Positions 1-8,568 of a stretch of 64,000 nt of DNA are shown piece by piece (positions within the stretch are counted from its first letter, which is position 1; each line of letters begins with the position of its first letter). The position numbers were made by a program, and so were the translations under genes. Below the pieces are notes generated by a model, which did no database searches, was not told where the DNA came from, and saw nothing but the letters and a program-made list of their open reading frames with translations. The DNA lies in contig NZ_SJPY01000006.1 in assembly GCF_007860185.1 (NCBI RefSeq), positions 62,845 through 126,844 of the forward strand, written 5' to 3'. Source of the stretch: Novipirellula aureliae (GTDB lineage Bacteria; Planctomycetota; Planctomycetia; Pirellulales; Pirellulaceae).

Positions 1-353
1 GGTCCTGGGATCGAATCTCGCATCAAGTTGATCGCACCGGTGGTCGTGAATAGCGCGCGAGGAAAGTTGGGTTCGTCGTTCTCGCCAATTTCACCGTAAA
101 GGATCTCGTACGATTCCTTGTCTTTCCATTCGATCCCCAACGGCAATCGATCGATGTAGAACAGCAATCGATAAACCTGTCTGTGTTGGTCCTTGATCGC
201 GTTGACCCAACCGCCCTTACCATCGTCGTTGGGTCCTGGGTCGTACAGTTCTTTGAGCGTCGGGTTTCCCTCGATCAGTTTCTTGACGGCTTCGCGTCGG
301 TTCTTCGCTTCAACATCGTTGCGAACGCTGGGCATTTGGTCTGATTCGTACAT
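1..353 (-). CDS. Hypothetical protein, partial (N-terminal 117 residues)
   Basis: An open frame runs from an ATG at 353 on the minus strand off the left edge with no stop. It begins MYESDQMPSVRNDVEAKNRR and stays open for all 117 visible codons. The composition is that of an ordinary soluble protein: charged, with no signal peptide or membrane segment. It contains GGWVNAIKDQHRQ, FYIDRLPLGIEW and EILYGEIGENDEP. I do not recognise the family. The start is chosen because it is the first ATG of the frame. Another open frame on the same strand (23-223) has basic, irregular composition and looks like a shadow. Confidence 0.6.
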   Translation of the reverse strand, partial: MYESDQMPSVRNDVEAKNRREAVKKLIEGNPTLKELYDPGPNDDGKGGWVNAIKDQHRQVYRLLFYIDRLPLGIEWKDKESYEILYGEIGENDEPNFPRALFTTTGAINLMRDSIPG

Positions 354-665
354 CGGCACGCTTCCTTAGCGACATGCGGCGACTTGAAGGCATTTCAGCC
401 CGTTAGTATGTCACGCCGAACGCCGCTTGGTCAACGTCCCACCGCAATCGCGTCGCCACGCTGCATTTGCATGTCTATTTCTTTTGCATTTCCAACGCTT
501 GTCTCGGTCGAATTCGATTGAGGACCTGCTGCACGGTGCGGGTATTTCGAACCGACTTTTTATCAACATCGCTGAGTTTGGGTTCGCTCTCGACCTAGAA
601 TTCGACCGTACATGACAAAACAACCTCCGATTTTACCAACCTAAACGCTCGTTCGATTATTTTGA

Positions 666-827
666 CCCCACGGGCAAACCGCCGATCAATGGACCGGTTT
701 CGCCAAATTGGTCCTCGACGCCGCCTACGAAGCGACGCTCTGCGCGGCAGTCATCAACGCCTCGAAGACCGGTAAGAATACCGTCTACCTCAGCAAAGCA
801 AAACGCAAAAAGACAGCACCGAAGTAG
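666..827 (+). pseudogene. Remnant of a protein C-terminus (5' end missing)
   Basis: The frame following an in-frame TGA at 663-665 reads through 53 codons to a TAG at 825-827. It gives a protein-like tail containing QTADQWTGFAKLVLDAAYEA, then TLCAAVINASKTGKNTVYL and a lysine-rich end. There is no ATG, GTG or TTG start with a usable upstream region. The segment LDAAYEATL..AV.NA...G...VYL recalls the C-terminal part of a family whose members end in ..YEATL.AAV.NA...G.N.V.LT.. motifs, but that is memory and not a search result. Best explained as the 3' end of a truncated gene. It could also be chance. Confidence 0.35.
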
Positions 828-860
828 CACGGCAATCCACAATTTGCAATTACATTTGCC

Positions 861-916
861 GTAGTGGATCTTGTTAAAGATCCGTCGCAACAAGGATCTT
901 TAACAAGATCCACTAC
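861..916. repeat. 56-bp perfect hairpin repeat (GTAGTGGATC family), copy 1
   Basis: Two 23-bp arms (861-883 and 894-916) are exact reverse complements around a 10-base loop. The arms start GTAGTGGATCTTGTTAAAGA. A second, slightly diverged copy lies at 49218-49273, so this is a dispersed family and not a local terminator. There is no T-run after either arm. Confidence 0.85.
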
Positions 917-1289
917 CAAGGTTCCAACTGTCAATCCAATTGCAGTTTTGCTTCGCAATCTGCTTTTCCTGTTCATTGTTTTTTTCACGGCTTCCGCCGT
1001 CTTGCCCACCAAGCAATGAACCCTTTGCAATGTTCATTTTGCAATTTGCAATGATCTCGTCGGTGCCGGCGTTGGGGAAGCCGGAATTCCGTCAAAGTGG
1101 ATCGAAGGGATAGCTGAGTATCCCCGCAGCGTTCCATGGATGCGAACACTTGGCGAGCGTTAGCCCGGATTATTCACGAGCGTTCTGATTTAAGATCGTC
1201 TGGTAAGAGTTTGGGTGAGATTCGCTGGGGTAGGTGCTTTGGTGCTCGATCAGCGCGGACCGCCCCCTTACCCCCATTCAGAATTTCCC

Positions 1290-1400
1290 CCCCCCACTCC
1301 CCACTCCCCACTCCCCACTCCCCACTCCCCACTCCCCACTCCCAACTCCCAACTCCCAACTCCCAACTCCCAACTCCCAACTCCCAACTCCCAACTCCCC
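1290..1400. repeat. 7-bp C-rich tandem repeat (CCCCACT then CCCAACT)
   Basis: Roughly sixteen 7-bp units occur in a row. The first half is CCCCACT and the second half switches to CCCAACT. Because 7 is not a multiple of 3, all three frames stay open and produce fake [14 protein letters not shown] proteins. The complementary strand is a regular series of GGGG/GGG runs. The array lies about 100 bp upstream of the sensor kinase start. Confidence 0.9.
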
Positions 1401-1500
1401 CGCAACCGAACTCGTCTTTACGCCATACGAACTTCTCGATAAGCTTTCGATGGCAGAAGGCGGGATGCTTTCTGCATTTTGAACCAGGGAGGGTGCTAGC

Positions 1501-3219
1501 GTGTTACGTCGGCGATCAATTCGAACAAAACTTGTAGTCGCACTCGGCTTGTTGACCTCGATCGTTTTGCTGCTGGCTTTCAGTGGTTTTTGGGGGCTTT
1601 ACGGCTATCGAAGTCTGGCGAATTCGGTCAGCCAGCGGGCGGAGGAGATGCCCCATGCAAACGATTTGAATCGCTTGGCAGAGACGCTTCGCGACAGCAA
1701 CAGTCGCATGAACGACATGATTCTCAATGGCGGCATGATCGATGCCGGGCTATTGGATAATCCGATGTCGAAACTCGAACAATGTCGTTACGCACAAACG
1801 ATGTTCGACCTAAGGGTTCGCATCCAGCTCTACAGAGATGCGATTTCCGGAATCCATCAAGGATCCAATTTGTTGATCGATGCCGACCACCAACGCTTCA
1901 GTTTGGATAAGATCGACCAATCGGTTGCCGAACTTGTCGCCTTTCACCGGAGCCCTCGCAGCTTGGATTATAATGGCAAAAGCGAATTGTCGCGTCGGCT
2001 TGATTCGTTGGTCGAGCTGACTCAAGAACACCTCTCTAACACGCACTCGGAGTTGGCTGAGTTTAGCCAAGACGTTCGCGGTCAATACCGAACGTGGATC
2101 GGCGTGGCTTGGGTGTGTACCATCATTTCCTTGATCGTCGTTGGCGTGTTGCTGTGGTCGCTGCATTCGTTGGTCGTCAAGCCGTTTCAAACGCTTTTAG
2201 ATGGATCGCGTTTGGTCGCCAAGGGACAACTGAGCCATTGGATCGATTTAGGGACCAATGATGAGCTAAACGAATTGGCGATGGCCATGAATGATATGAC
2301 TAAACGCTTCAAGACGACACTTGGCGAATTGAAATCGGTGAATTCCGATTTGGATCGCCAAGTCCGAGAACGATCGCGGGAAGTGATTCAAAACGAACAA
2401 TTGGCGAGTGTCGGTTTCCTGGCTGCGGGGGTAGCTCACGAGATCAACAATCCGCTAGCCACGATTGCCTGGAGTGCCGAGTCTCTTGAATCTCGCGTCG
2501 AGGAAACCGTCGGATTTGCCAGTGGATCGGCTGCCATCGATAATGAGCTCCTTACCGCGATGCGTTTGAATCTGAGACGCATCCAAGAGGAAGCGTTTCG
2601 ATGCAAAGGGATCACCGAACGGTTGCTCGATTTCAGCCGCTTAGGTGACGTGCAACGATCGACTACCAACTTAACACAGCTTGTCGAAGAGATCGTTGCG
2701 ATGGTCAGCAAGGTAGGTAAGTATCGCTGCAAAACGATGCGAACCCATCAAGTCGGTGATGTGTTCGCGCATGTAAACGCTCAAGAGATTCGCCAAGTCA
2801 TTCTGAACTTGATTACCAATGCTTTAGAGAGTGTTGACACCGACGGTGCAGTCGACATCTATATCAAACAAGTCGGATGCAACGCCTGCGTCGCTGTCCA
2901 AGACAACGGATGTGGAATGTCGGCCGAGGTGCTGCAGCATTTGTTTGAACCATTTTTTACTCGCCGTCGCGATGGAACCGGAACGGGTTTGGGACTTAGC
3001 ATTACCTATCGCATTGTTTCTCAACATGGTGGTTCACTTATCGCTCAAAGCGATGGCGAGGGCTGCGGGTCGCGACTGCAACTCTTGCTTCCCTGCCAAG
3101 CGGCCGCACCTCGCGATATCGAATCAGATTCGAATAGATCCGACCTGAACACACTTGAACCGAACACACTTGAACTAAACACAACGGAATGGAACCATGA
3201 GTCAATCAAAGCAGCCTAA
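1501..3219 (+). CDS. Membrane sensor histidine kinase (NtrB-like)
   Basis: This 572-residue two-component sensor kinase is predicted to phosphorylate the regulator encoded immediately downstream. The N-terminal membrane helix is at about residues 10-34, followed by a periplasmic sensor region of about 160 residues and a second helix at about 199-225. A HAMP segment and a HisKA domain follow, with H-box VAHEINNPLATIAWS (His313). The ATPase domain shows the N-box NLITNALES, DNGCG and GTGTGLGLS. The periplasmic part has no domain I recognise. The GTG start follows a GGGAGG at 1488-1493. The last 25 residues are a linker with a repeated [18 protein letters not shown]-type stretch. The 3' end overlaps the next gene by 23 bases, so the two are translationally coupled. 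The signal sensed is unknown. Confidence 0.9.
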   Translation: MLRRRSIRTKLVVALGLLTSIVLLLAFSGFWGLYGYRSLANSVSQRAEEMPHANDLNRLAETLRDSNSRMNDMILNGGMIDAGLLDNPMSKLEQCRYAQTMFDLRVRIQLYRDAISGIHQGSNLLIDADHQRFSLDKIDQSVAELVAFHRSPRSLDYNGKSELSRRLDSLVELTQEHLSNTHSELAEFSQDVRGQYRTWIGVAWVCTIISLIVVGVLLWSLHSLVVKPFQTLLDGSRLVAKGQLSHWIDLGTNDELNELAMAMNDMTKRFKTTLGELKSVNSDLDRQVRERSREVIQNEQLASVGFLAAGVAHEINNPLATIAWSAESLESRVEETVGFASGSAAIDNELLTAMRLNLRRIQEEAFRCKGITERLLDFSRLGDVQRSTTNLTQLVEEIVAMVSKVGKYRCKTMRTHQVGDVFAHVNAQEIRQVILNLITNALESVDTDGAVDIYIKQVGCNACVAVQDNGCGMSAEVLQHLFEPFFTRRRDGTGTGLGLSITYRIVSQHGGSLIAQSDGEGCGSRLQLLLPCQAAAPRDIESDSNRSDLNTLEPNTLELNTTEWNHESIKAA

Positions 3220-4588
3220 GCAACCCAAGCGGCCTGCGATGCATGTCTTGTTCGCAGACGACGAAAAGAACTTGCAAGAGCTGATTCGATCCGAGTTGCC
3301 TCGCTTCGGCTACAATGTCACCGTCTGCCCCGATGGTTTGACAGCGGTCGCAGCACTCGAAAAAGAACCGTTCGATTGTTTGCTAGTCGACTTGAATATG
3401 CCGGGCATGAATGGCATCGAAGTCATTGCCAAAGCACGCGAATTGCGACCGGAAATCGAAGTCGTCATCATGACGGGTAAACCTACGACCGAGACGGCGA
3501 TTGCGGCGGTCCACTATCAAGTCTTTGACTATTTGACGAAACCCTGCCGGTTGGTCGATATCTCGGGGCTGCTAGGACGCGTGGCCGAACGACAACAGAA
3601 CAAACGTCAATTGGTCGCTCTCGAGCATCGGCTCAAACGGGCAGAGGGTGACAACAAGATGATCGGCGATGCGAAGCGGATGCAGTCCGTGCGCAATCTG
3701 ATTGGCAAGGTGGCTCCGACCGAAAGCACCGTATTGATTCGAGGCGAAACCGGCTGCGGAAAAGAATTGGTGGCCCGGGCGGTTCACCAAGCAAGCCTGC
3801 GAGCCGACCAACCGCTCGTTGCCATCAATTGCGGTGCCTTGCCAGAGAACTTGATTGAAAGTGAATTGTTCGGTCATTGCAAAGGAGCGTTTACGGGAGC
3901 CGATGCGGCGCGGGTCGGATTATTCGAAGTCGCCGATGGAGGAACGATCTTTCTAGACGAAATCGGCGAATTGCCGCTCGCGATGCAGGCTAAGTTGTTG
4001 CGAGTCTTGGAAACAGGCGACATCCGACGACTCGGTGACAATCAAACCGTCCACGTCGATGTGCGAGTTGTTTGTGCGACACACCGCGACCTGGAAGCCA
4101 TGGCTCAAGAGGGAACGTTCCGCGAAGATCTTATGTTCCGAATCAATACGTTCGAAATTGAAGTTCCGCCGCTGCGTGACCGTGTCGAAGATATCATGCC
4201 GCTGGCGATTCATCTGCTTCGCCGTCATCGCACCGACGGTGCGGACGATCAATTGTTTACAGCCGAAGCTGCGGCAGAACTCGAAGCTCATCAATGGCCA
4301 GGCAATGTGAGGGAACTGGCGAACGTTGTTGAGCACGCAGCGATTCTCTGTGACAAGTTCCCAATTGGCACCGAGGACTTACCGCGACATTTCGGTAAGC
4401 GACAGTTGAGAAAGGAACTGCGTGAAAGTGAACCGATGTCGTTGCGCGAGATTGAAATGGTCGCGATCGAGCGTTCACTGCAAAGGCATGATGGCAATAA
4501 AGCTGCAGCTGCGGAAGAACTCGGCGTCAGCTTGAAGACGCTCTATAACAAAGTGAACGCCGCTGAAGAAAAGAAGTTAGCGGGCTAA
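3197..4588 (+). CDS. Sigma-54-dependent response regulator (NtrC family)
   Basis: A 463-residue transcription activator with three domains. The receiver domain (about 14-130) has acidic residues D21-D22, phosphoacceptor Asp65 in LLVDLNMPG, and T93/K115 equivalents. The AAA+ domain (about 157-390) has Walker A GETGCGKE (183-190), the sigma-54 contact loop GAFTGA (230-235) and Walker B FLDEIGE. A Fis-type helix-turn-helix ends the protein ([19 protein letters not shown]). It should activate sigma-54 promoters after phosphorylation by the overlapping upstream kinase. Targets are not visible here: the flanking genes show no obvious sigma-54 promoter, and the following gene is on the other strand. 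Confidence 0.93.
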   Translation: MSQSKQPKQPKRPAMHVLFADDEKNLQELIRSELPRFGYNVTVCPDGLTAVAALEKEPFDCLLVDLNMPGMNGIEVIAKARELRPEIEVVIMTGKPTTETAIAAVHYQVFDYLTKPCRLVDISGLLGRVAERQQNKRQLVALEHRLKRAEGDNKMIGDAKRMQSVRNLIGKVAPTESTVLIRGETGCGKELVARAVHQASLRADQPLVAINCGALPENLIESELFGHCKGAFTGADAARVGLFEVADGGTIFLDEIGELPLAMQAKLLRVLETGDIRRLGDNQTVHVDVRVVCATHRDLEAMAQEGTFREDLMFRINTFEIEVPPLRDRVEDIMPLAIHLLRRHRTDGADDQLFTAEAAAELEAHQWPGNVRELANVVEHAAILCDKFPIGTEDLPRHFGKRQLRKELRESEPMSLREIEMVAIERSLQRHDGNKAAAAEELGVSLKTLYNKVNAAEEKKLAG

Positions 4589-4613
4589 GACCGTCGCACC
4601 GCAATCCTCGTAG

Positions 4614-4634
4614 CCGTGTCTCTCCGAGACACGG
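4614..4634. repeat. Perfect hairpin CCGTGTCT-loop-AGACACGG
   Basis: Eight-base arms (4614-4621, 4627-4634) surround a 5-base loop just after the regulator stop codon. It could end the two-gene transcript as a hairpin, but no T-run follows. It is the entry unit of the tandem array that comes next and shares its GTCTC..GAGAC core. Confidence 0.6.
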
Positions 4635-4637
4635 GAG

Positions 4638-4910
4638 TTCGCGTCTCGGAGAGACGCGGCTACGGAGGCGGTTTCGCGTCTTGGAGAGATGTGGTTGCTG
4701 AGAGGAGTTCGCGTCTCGGAGAGACGCGGCTACGAGGCGATTTCGCGTCTCGGAGAGATGTGGTTGCTGAGAGGATTTCGCGTCTTGGAGAGATGTGGTT
4801 GCTGAGAGGAGTTCGCGTCTCGGAGAGACGCGGATACGAGGCGGTTTCGCGTCTTGGAGAGATGTGGTTGCTGAGAGGATTTCGCGTCTCGGAGAGACGC
4901 GGCTACGGGT
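4638..4910. repeat. Eight-copy 34/35-bp imperfect tandem repeat
   Basis: Units begin TTCGCGTCT at 4638, 4673, 4708, 4742, 4777, 4812, 4846 and 4881, so spacing is 34-35 bp. Two versions are mixed. One reads CTCGGAGAGACGCGGCTACG and the other CTTGGAGAGATGTGGTTGCT; they differ mainly by C-to-T changes at CpG steps. There is no unique spacer between units, so it is not a CRISPR array. A short remnant of the same motif (CGAGACGCGGCTACG) occurs at 56121-56135. The array fills the gap between the converging regulator and lexA genes. Confidence 0.85.
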
Positions 4911-4929
4911 CGATTGGGTGGCACAATGC

Positions 4930-5529
4930 TTAGAGGGCAGGACGAACCAAGCTTACCGCAATTCCGATCACTTTAACATCGGTTGCATAGGTTGGTTCAA
5001 TCGCTTTGTTCGCAGGCTGCAAACGCACTCGACTCGGCTCGGGATGCCAATAACAGAGCATCGATTCGCCAAGGTGGTTCTCGGTGACAACCATTTGTCC
5101 CGGTAAGGCATGCTCACAGCGCTCGACGATCACATAGTCTCCATCTCGGATCGACGCATCAATCATCGAATCACCCGAAACCTGAAGCGCGAATCGGTTG
5201 TCTTCAAAGATCATCTCGCTGAAGTCAATCCGGTCGTTCTGCTCGAACACGAGCGGCGCGGGAATTCCCGATACAATGCCGCCAAGTGGCAAGCTATTGC
5301 CGCTACGATCCGCAGCATTGGTCAATTCAATCGCTCGCGATTTGTTAGGGCTTCTCGTTATCAGACCTTTCCGCTCCAAAGCGCGAAGATGGCACATCAC
5401 CCCATTAGGACTCTTGATCTCAAAATGCTCGCCGATCTCGCGAACCGTCGGACCGTACCCGCGTTTCACGATCAAGTCGCGAATCATGTTGTATACGTTT
5501 TGCTGCCGGTCGGTCAATTGAGACGACAT
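4930..5529 (-). CDS. lexA: LexA-family repressor lacking the catalytic lysine
   Basis: This 199-residue protein has the full LexA layout. The N-terminal winged helix (residues 1-65) includes PTVREIGEHFEIKSPNGVMC, and an S24-type dimerisation/protease fold runs from about 80 to 199. The nucleophile Ser121 is present in VSGDSM. Two features are unusual. The scissile position reads Ser87-Gly88 in GGIVSGIP, where classical LexA has Ala-Gly. In an ungapped alignment of ESMLCYWHPEPSRVRLQPAN with the usual EATVKRF...RLQPEN segment, the catalytic lysine falls on Cys159. If so, RecA-stimulated self-cleavage may be lost or altered. It lies downstream of uppP on the same strand with 120 bases between them. 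A palindrome upstream may be its operator. Sure of family; the cleavage defect is inferred. Confidence 0.88.
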   Translation of the reverse strand: MSSQLTDRQQNVYNMIRDLIVKRGYGPTVREIGEHFEIKSPNGVMCHLRALERKGLITRSPNKSRAIELTNAADRSGNSLPLGGIVSGIPAPLVFEQNDRIDFSEMIFEDNRFALQVSGDSMIDASIRDGDYVIVERCEHALPGQMVVTENHLGESMLCYWHPEPSRVRLQPANKAIEPTYATDVKVIGIAVSLVRPAL

Positions 5530-5568
5530 AGGATGCTACCTACCTTTTATATTCTTGTCATAGACGAC

Positions 5569-5580
5569 AAACGAGTGTTT
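5569..5580. promoter_or_regulatory. Candidate operator AAACGAGTGTTT upstream of lexA
   Basis: A perfect dyad AAAC-N4-GTTT lies 40 bases upstream of the lexA start, in the uppP-lexA gap. A related half, AAACGCTCGT, lies about 30 bases further upstream. LexA proteins usually bind a palindrome in front of their own gene, so this is the natural place for an autoregulatory site. No planctomycete LexA box was available for comparison, so it is only a candidate. Confidence 0.3.
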
Positions 5581-5649
5581 TTCTGCGTGTGCTCGATTGT
5601 ACCACAAGGTAAACGCTCGTCCACAACAAAAGCTTGGGCGTTTTCACTA

Positions 5650-6429
5650 CTAATTAAAAATAGTAGTCCAGATCACTACAATCAACCCCATTGGAATACA
5701 CCAAAAAGCGAACCAGTGCAGGCGGTCGAGGCGGCTCCAACGAATCAGCCATTTCAGAGCCAAAATACCGACCAGGAACGCAACAACCGCTCCGACGATC
5801 AACTCGAGGTTGCTGTACATCATCGGCGAACCCGATTCTCGCTGTTCGACAAGGTCCTTCAAGGCCAGTACGGTTGCACCACAAATGGCTGGAATGGCGA
5901 GCAGGAACGAAAAGGTCACGGAGTCATCGTTTTTAAGTCCGAGTAGTCGTCCGCCCAAAATAGTCGAACCGCTACGGCTTACCCCGGGTAGGATGGCGAA
6001 GGCCTGGAAACAGCCAATCGTCAAGGCGCCGAGCATCGAGAGTTTCTGATACTCACCATCGCGAGGCTTCAGTCGTCCGAGTACGATCAAAAAGATTCCG
6101 GTAACGATTAGCATCGCACCAACAAGTAGCGGACTTCTCAGCAAATACTCGAAGTTTTGCTTGATGGTCAATCCGATGACCACCGCTGGGATGGTTCCAA
6201 CGACCATCAAACCTATGACACGGCGATCGCTGGTTAAGAGCTTGAGAATCCGTTTCCAGTAGACCACCAAGATGGACCCTAGCGTTCCGGCGTGAAGAAT
6301 GATCTCCATCGTGGGCGATTCGCTCAATTCACCCATCATCGCCCCGACAATGACGAGGTGCCCCGAGGAGCTGATGGGCAAAAACTCTGCGATTCCCTGA
6401 ATAATCGCCAAGATGATTGTTTGTAACAC
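5650..6429 (-). CDS. uppP: Undecaprenyl-diphosphatase (UppP/BacA)
   Basis: Removes a phosphate from undecaprenyl diphosphate in the cytoplasmic membrane, recycling the lipid carrier for peptidoglycan and other surface polymers. The 259-residue length fits the family. The two signatures are clear: QGIAEFLPISSSGHL near residue 10-25 and LPGVSRSGST near 148-157. About eight hydrophobic helices are visible. It is third in a minus-strand run (ychF, membrane protein, uppP, lexA) with gaps of about 100 bases, so co-transcription with the neighbours is possible but not certain. Confidence 0.95.
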   Translation of the reverse strand: MLQTIILAIIQGIAEFLPISSSGHLVIVGAMMGELSESPTMEIILHAGTLGSILVVYWKRILKLLTSDRRVIGLMVVGTIPAVVIGLTIKQNFEYLLRSPLLVGAMLIVTGIFLIVLGRLKPRDGEYQKLSMLGALTIGCFQAFAILPGVSRSGSTILGGRLLGLKNDDSVTFSFLLAIPAICGATVLALKDLVEQRESGSPMMYSNLELIVGAVVAFLVGILALKWLIRWSRLDRLHWFAFWCIPMGLIVVIWTTIFN

Positions 6430-6530
6430 GTCAGATCTATCTTCCGTAATGTGCTTTTAAACCGTTGCCGAAACCCTTGGCGAGTTTCGCTGCAAAAACC
6501 GACAGCCGCTTCGGACGGAGCCCGGATGCG

Positions 6531-7109
6531 TCAATCAATCCGCTGAGCAGCGGGAGGCTCGGAAACGTCAGCCGTTGGCGCGGTGGGTTTTACGACAACG
6601 TGGCCATGTGGCGTATTGCGAGCCACGAGAATAACTCCGGTCACCGTCAACAGCATACCCAGCCAAAGCATCGGACTCACCGTTGTCCCTGCGTGCAGAC
6701 GGACCACCGAAACGAGCGCGGTAATCGAAACTGCCCCTCCAAAGACAATCGGCATCACCAACAAAGCATTGCCTTTGCTGGTCATCATCGCGGTCGTCAA
6801 ACACAATGCACCGAATGCCCCAAGTGTTCCAGCAAGGAATCCCCATTTCAAGGTTGGAAAATGAGCCCCACCGTATTGGAAGCTGTCGCCTTTTACTTTC
6901 ATCATCAGCAAACCGCCAGCGATTGCGATGACCAAATAAGCGATTCCGATAAACACGTAGGGTTTAAACGGGGTCCAACCTTCGGGCGGAAGCAGGGGGC
7001 GACCATCAACGCCGCGAGGCGATTGTGCGTTGCCGATTGCAGGTCCATAGCAGCCCCAAAAACATGCGGTTCCAATTGCAAAGAGTATTGGTATTAACAT
7101 TTTATTCAT
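6531..7109 (-). CDS. Small multi-helix membrane protein (EamA/DMT-like)
   Basis: About 192 residues starting MNKMLIPILFAIGTACFWGC. Five or so hydrophobic helices are visible, with a polar loop containing PRGVDGRPLLPPEGW between the first and second. The C-terminus is soluble and ends in Pro/Ala-rich sequence. The helix pattern and Gly-rich segments such as GFLAGTLGAFGALCLTTAMM recall half of a drug/metabolite-type transporter, but I cannot name a substrate. The frame is open up to 7151, but that would overlap ychF. The ATG at 7109 gives a normal membrane N-terminus and is preferred. It lies 34 bases after ychF on the same strand. Confidence 0.7.
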   Translation of the reverse strand: MNKMLIPILFAIGTACFWGCYGPAIGNAQSPRGVDGRPLLPPEGWTPFKPYVFIGIAYLVIAIAGGLLMMKVKGDSFQYGGAHFPTLKWGFLAGTLGAFGALCLTTAMMTSKGNALLVMPIVFGGAVSITALVSVVRLHAGTTVSPMLWLGMLLTVTGVILVARNTPHGHVVVKPTAPTADVSEPPAAQRID

Positions 7110-7143
7110 AGATTTCTCAGGAAGGATCGGGAAGTAACCGCGA

Positions 7144-8235
7144 CTAAACATTGAACAGAAAGTGGCAAATATCTCCGTCTTGCATCACGTACGCTTTTCC
7201 TTCGACCCGCAATTTGCCCGCTTGCCGAATCTCTTTCTCACTCTTGTAGTTTTCCAAGTCGTCAAGCGTGTAGATTTCGGCACGAATAAAACCTCGTTCG
7301 AAATCGCTGTGAATGACGCCTGCGGCTTGGGGAGCGGTCGCCCCGATGGGGACAGGCCACGCGCGCACCTCTTTTTCACCCGCGGTAAAGTAACTTTGCA
7401 AGCCAAGCGTGCGATAGGTCTCGCGAGCAATTTGGTTCAGAGCCGGCTCGACGAGTCCAATGTCGGTCAACATTTCACTGCGATCGGGTTCCTCGAGTTC
7501 GGCGATTTCGGCTTCTAGCTTTGCGCAAACACATACGACCCCAGCACCGGAGGCTTCCGCATAGCCGCGGACTTTTTCGACGAGCGGATCATTACCTTCC
7601 AAATCATTTTCGTCGACATTCGCCACGTAGAGGACCGGCTTGGCCGTCATCAGCCCGTAGCTTGAGATCGCGGCGGCTTCCGGTTCGCTCAGCTCGAGGG
7701 TGCGAAGCGGTAAATCTTTCGCCAAATGCTCGTTGCACTTTTCGATCACAGCGACTCGTAATTTCGCTTCCTTGTCGCCGCTGCGGGCACTACGCTGTGC
7801 TTTGCTGAGTGAGTTTTCAAGTGTTTGGATATCGGCCAGCATGAGTTCGGTTTCGATCGTTTCGATATCCGACAGCGGGTCAACGGTTCCAGCGACATGC
7901 GTGATATCGTCATCTTCGAAACAGCGCACGACTTGAACGATCGCGTCGACTTGACGGATATGGCTTAGAAATTTATTTCCTAGCCCTTGCCCCTCACTTG
8001 CGCCTTTGACAATGCCCGCAATGTCGACCAACTTTAACATCGCTGGAATCGTTTTCTGCGGCACAATGTATTTCGTAATCTGGGTCAATCGAGCATCGGG
8101 AACACTGACGATGCCTTCGTTAGGTTCGATTGTACAGAACGGATAATTCTCACTTTGTGCCGATTTCGAGCAGGTAAGTGCATTGAAAAGCGTGCTTTTG
8201 CCTACGTTTGGCAACCCAACAATTCCAGCTTCCAT
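7144..8235 (-). CDS. ychF: Ribosome-binding ATPase YchF (Obg-like)
   Basis: A P-loop ATPase of the Obg family that associates with ribosomes. The G1 motif GLPNVGKST begins at residue 5, followed by a typical N-terminus ([18 protein letters not shown]). The NVDE motif replaces the usual NKxD, as is characteristic of YchF and explains its ATP preference. The C-terminal TGS-like domain ends [16 protein letters not shown]. The open frame extends 66 codons further upstream, but the start [15 protein letters not shown] at 8235 gives 363 residues, the standard length. The upstream extension is non-conserved and basic. It is the first gene of the minus-strand run ending in lexA. Confidence 0.95.
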   Translation of the reverse strand: MEAGIVGLPNVGKSTLFNALTCSKSAQSENYPFCTIEPNEGIVSVPDARLTQITKYIVPQKTIPAMLKLVDIAGIVKGASEGQGLGNKFLSHIRQVDAIVQVVRCFEDDDITHVAGTVDPLSDIETIETELMLADIQTLENSLSKAQRSARSGDKEAKLRVAVIEKCNEHLAKDLPLRTLELSEPEAAAISSYGLMTAKPVLYVANVDENDLEGNDPLVEKVRGYAEASGAGVVCVCAKLEAEIAELEEPDRSEMLTDIGLVEPALNQIARETYRTLGLQSYFTAGEKEVRAWPVPIGATAPQAAGVIHSDFERGFIRAEIYTLDDLENYKSEKEIRQAGKLRVEGKAYVMQDGDICHFLFNV

Positions 8236-8568
8236 CGCCTGGGAACAACCTAATGATTTATGTACAGATGTGTTTAAAAAATAACATTTCGTTGATTTCG
8301 GTGATTTTTTTGCAGCCGAGACTACCGAATTCGACAAGATGGTATCAAGCAAACGCCATTGCTCGAAGGGGGTTAAACCGCGTGCCCAGCGGGCCGCTCG
8401 CCCCATCGCCCAGCGGGCCGCGCAACCCGTCAACTCGCAGTCCCCTGGGCAGACGGTTCAAGCAAGCACGATAACCCTCGGGTAAAGCCGGCGAAAATCT
8501 GTTACGATCTTGAGGGCAGACCGCCGAACCCTAACCCGTTTTAGCGCCAATTTTCAAAAAACTGATCA
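8236..8568. other. Divergent promoter region between ychF and the symporter
   Basis: This 333-base stretch separates two divergently transcribed genes and must carry both promoters. A 14-base direct repeat GCCCAGCGGGCCGC occurs at about 8384 and 8411. I see no other structure and no gene. Confidence 0.4.

Larger units (their letters stand above)
354..1500. other. Long gap with a gene remnant and repeats
   Basis: This 1.1-kb stretch has no convincing intact gene. It holds a probable gene remnant (666-827), a perfect 23-bp inverted repeat (861-916) and a 7-bp tandem array (1290-1400). The short open frames that cover it are low-complexity or have composition unlike their neighbours. It looks like a decayed region upstream of the sensor-kinase operon. 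A promoter for that operon must lie near its right end, but I cannot point to one. Confidence 0.5.

Noticed and set aside
1136-1537. Pro/Ser/Thr-rich open frames in three phases
   Set aside because: They are made by the 7-bp tandem repeat, which keeps all frames open; no start signal or domain.
4638-4910. Possible CRISPR array
   Set aside because: The units abut with no unique spacers, and no cas gene is in the window.
5110-5946. 278-codon plus-strand frame over lexA and uppP
   Set aside because: It is antisense to two clear genes and spans the gap between them; composition is atypical.
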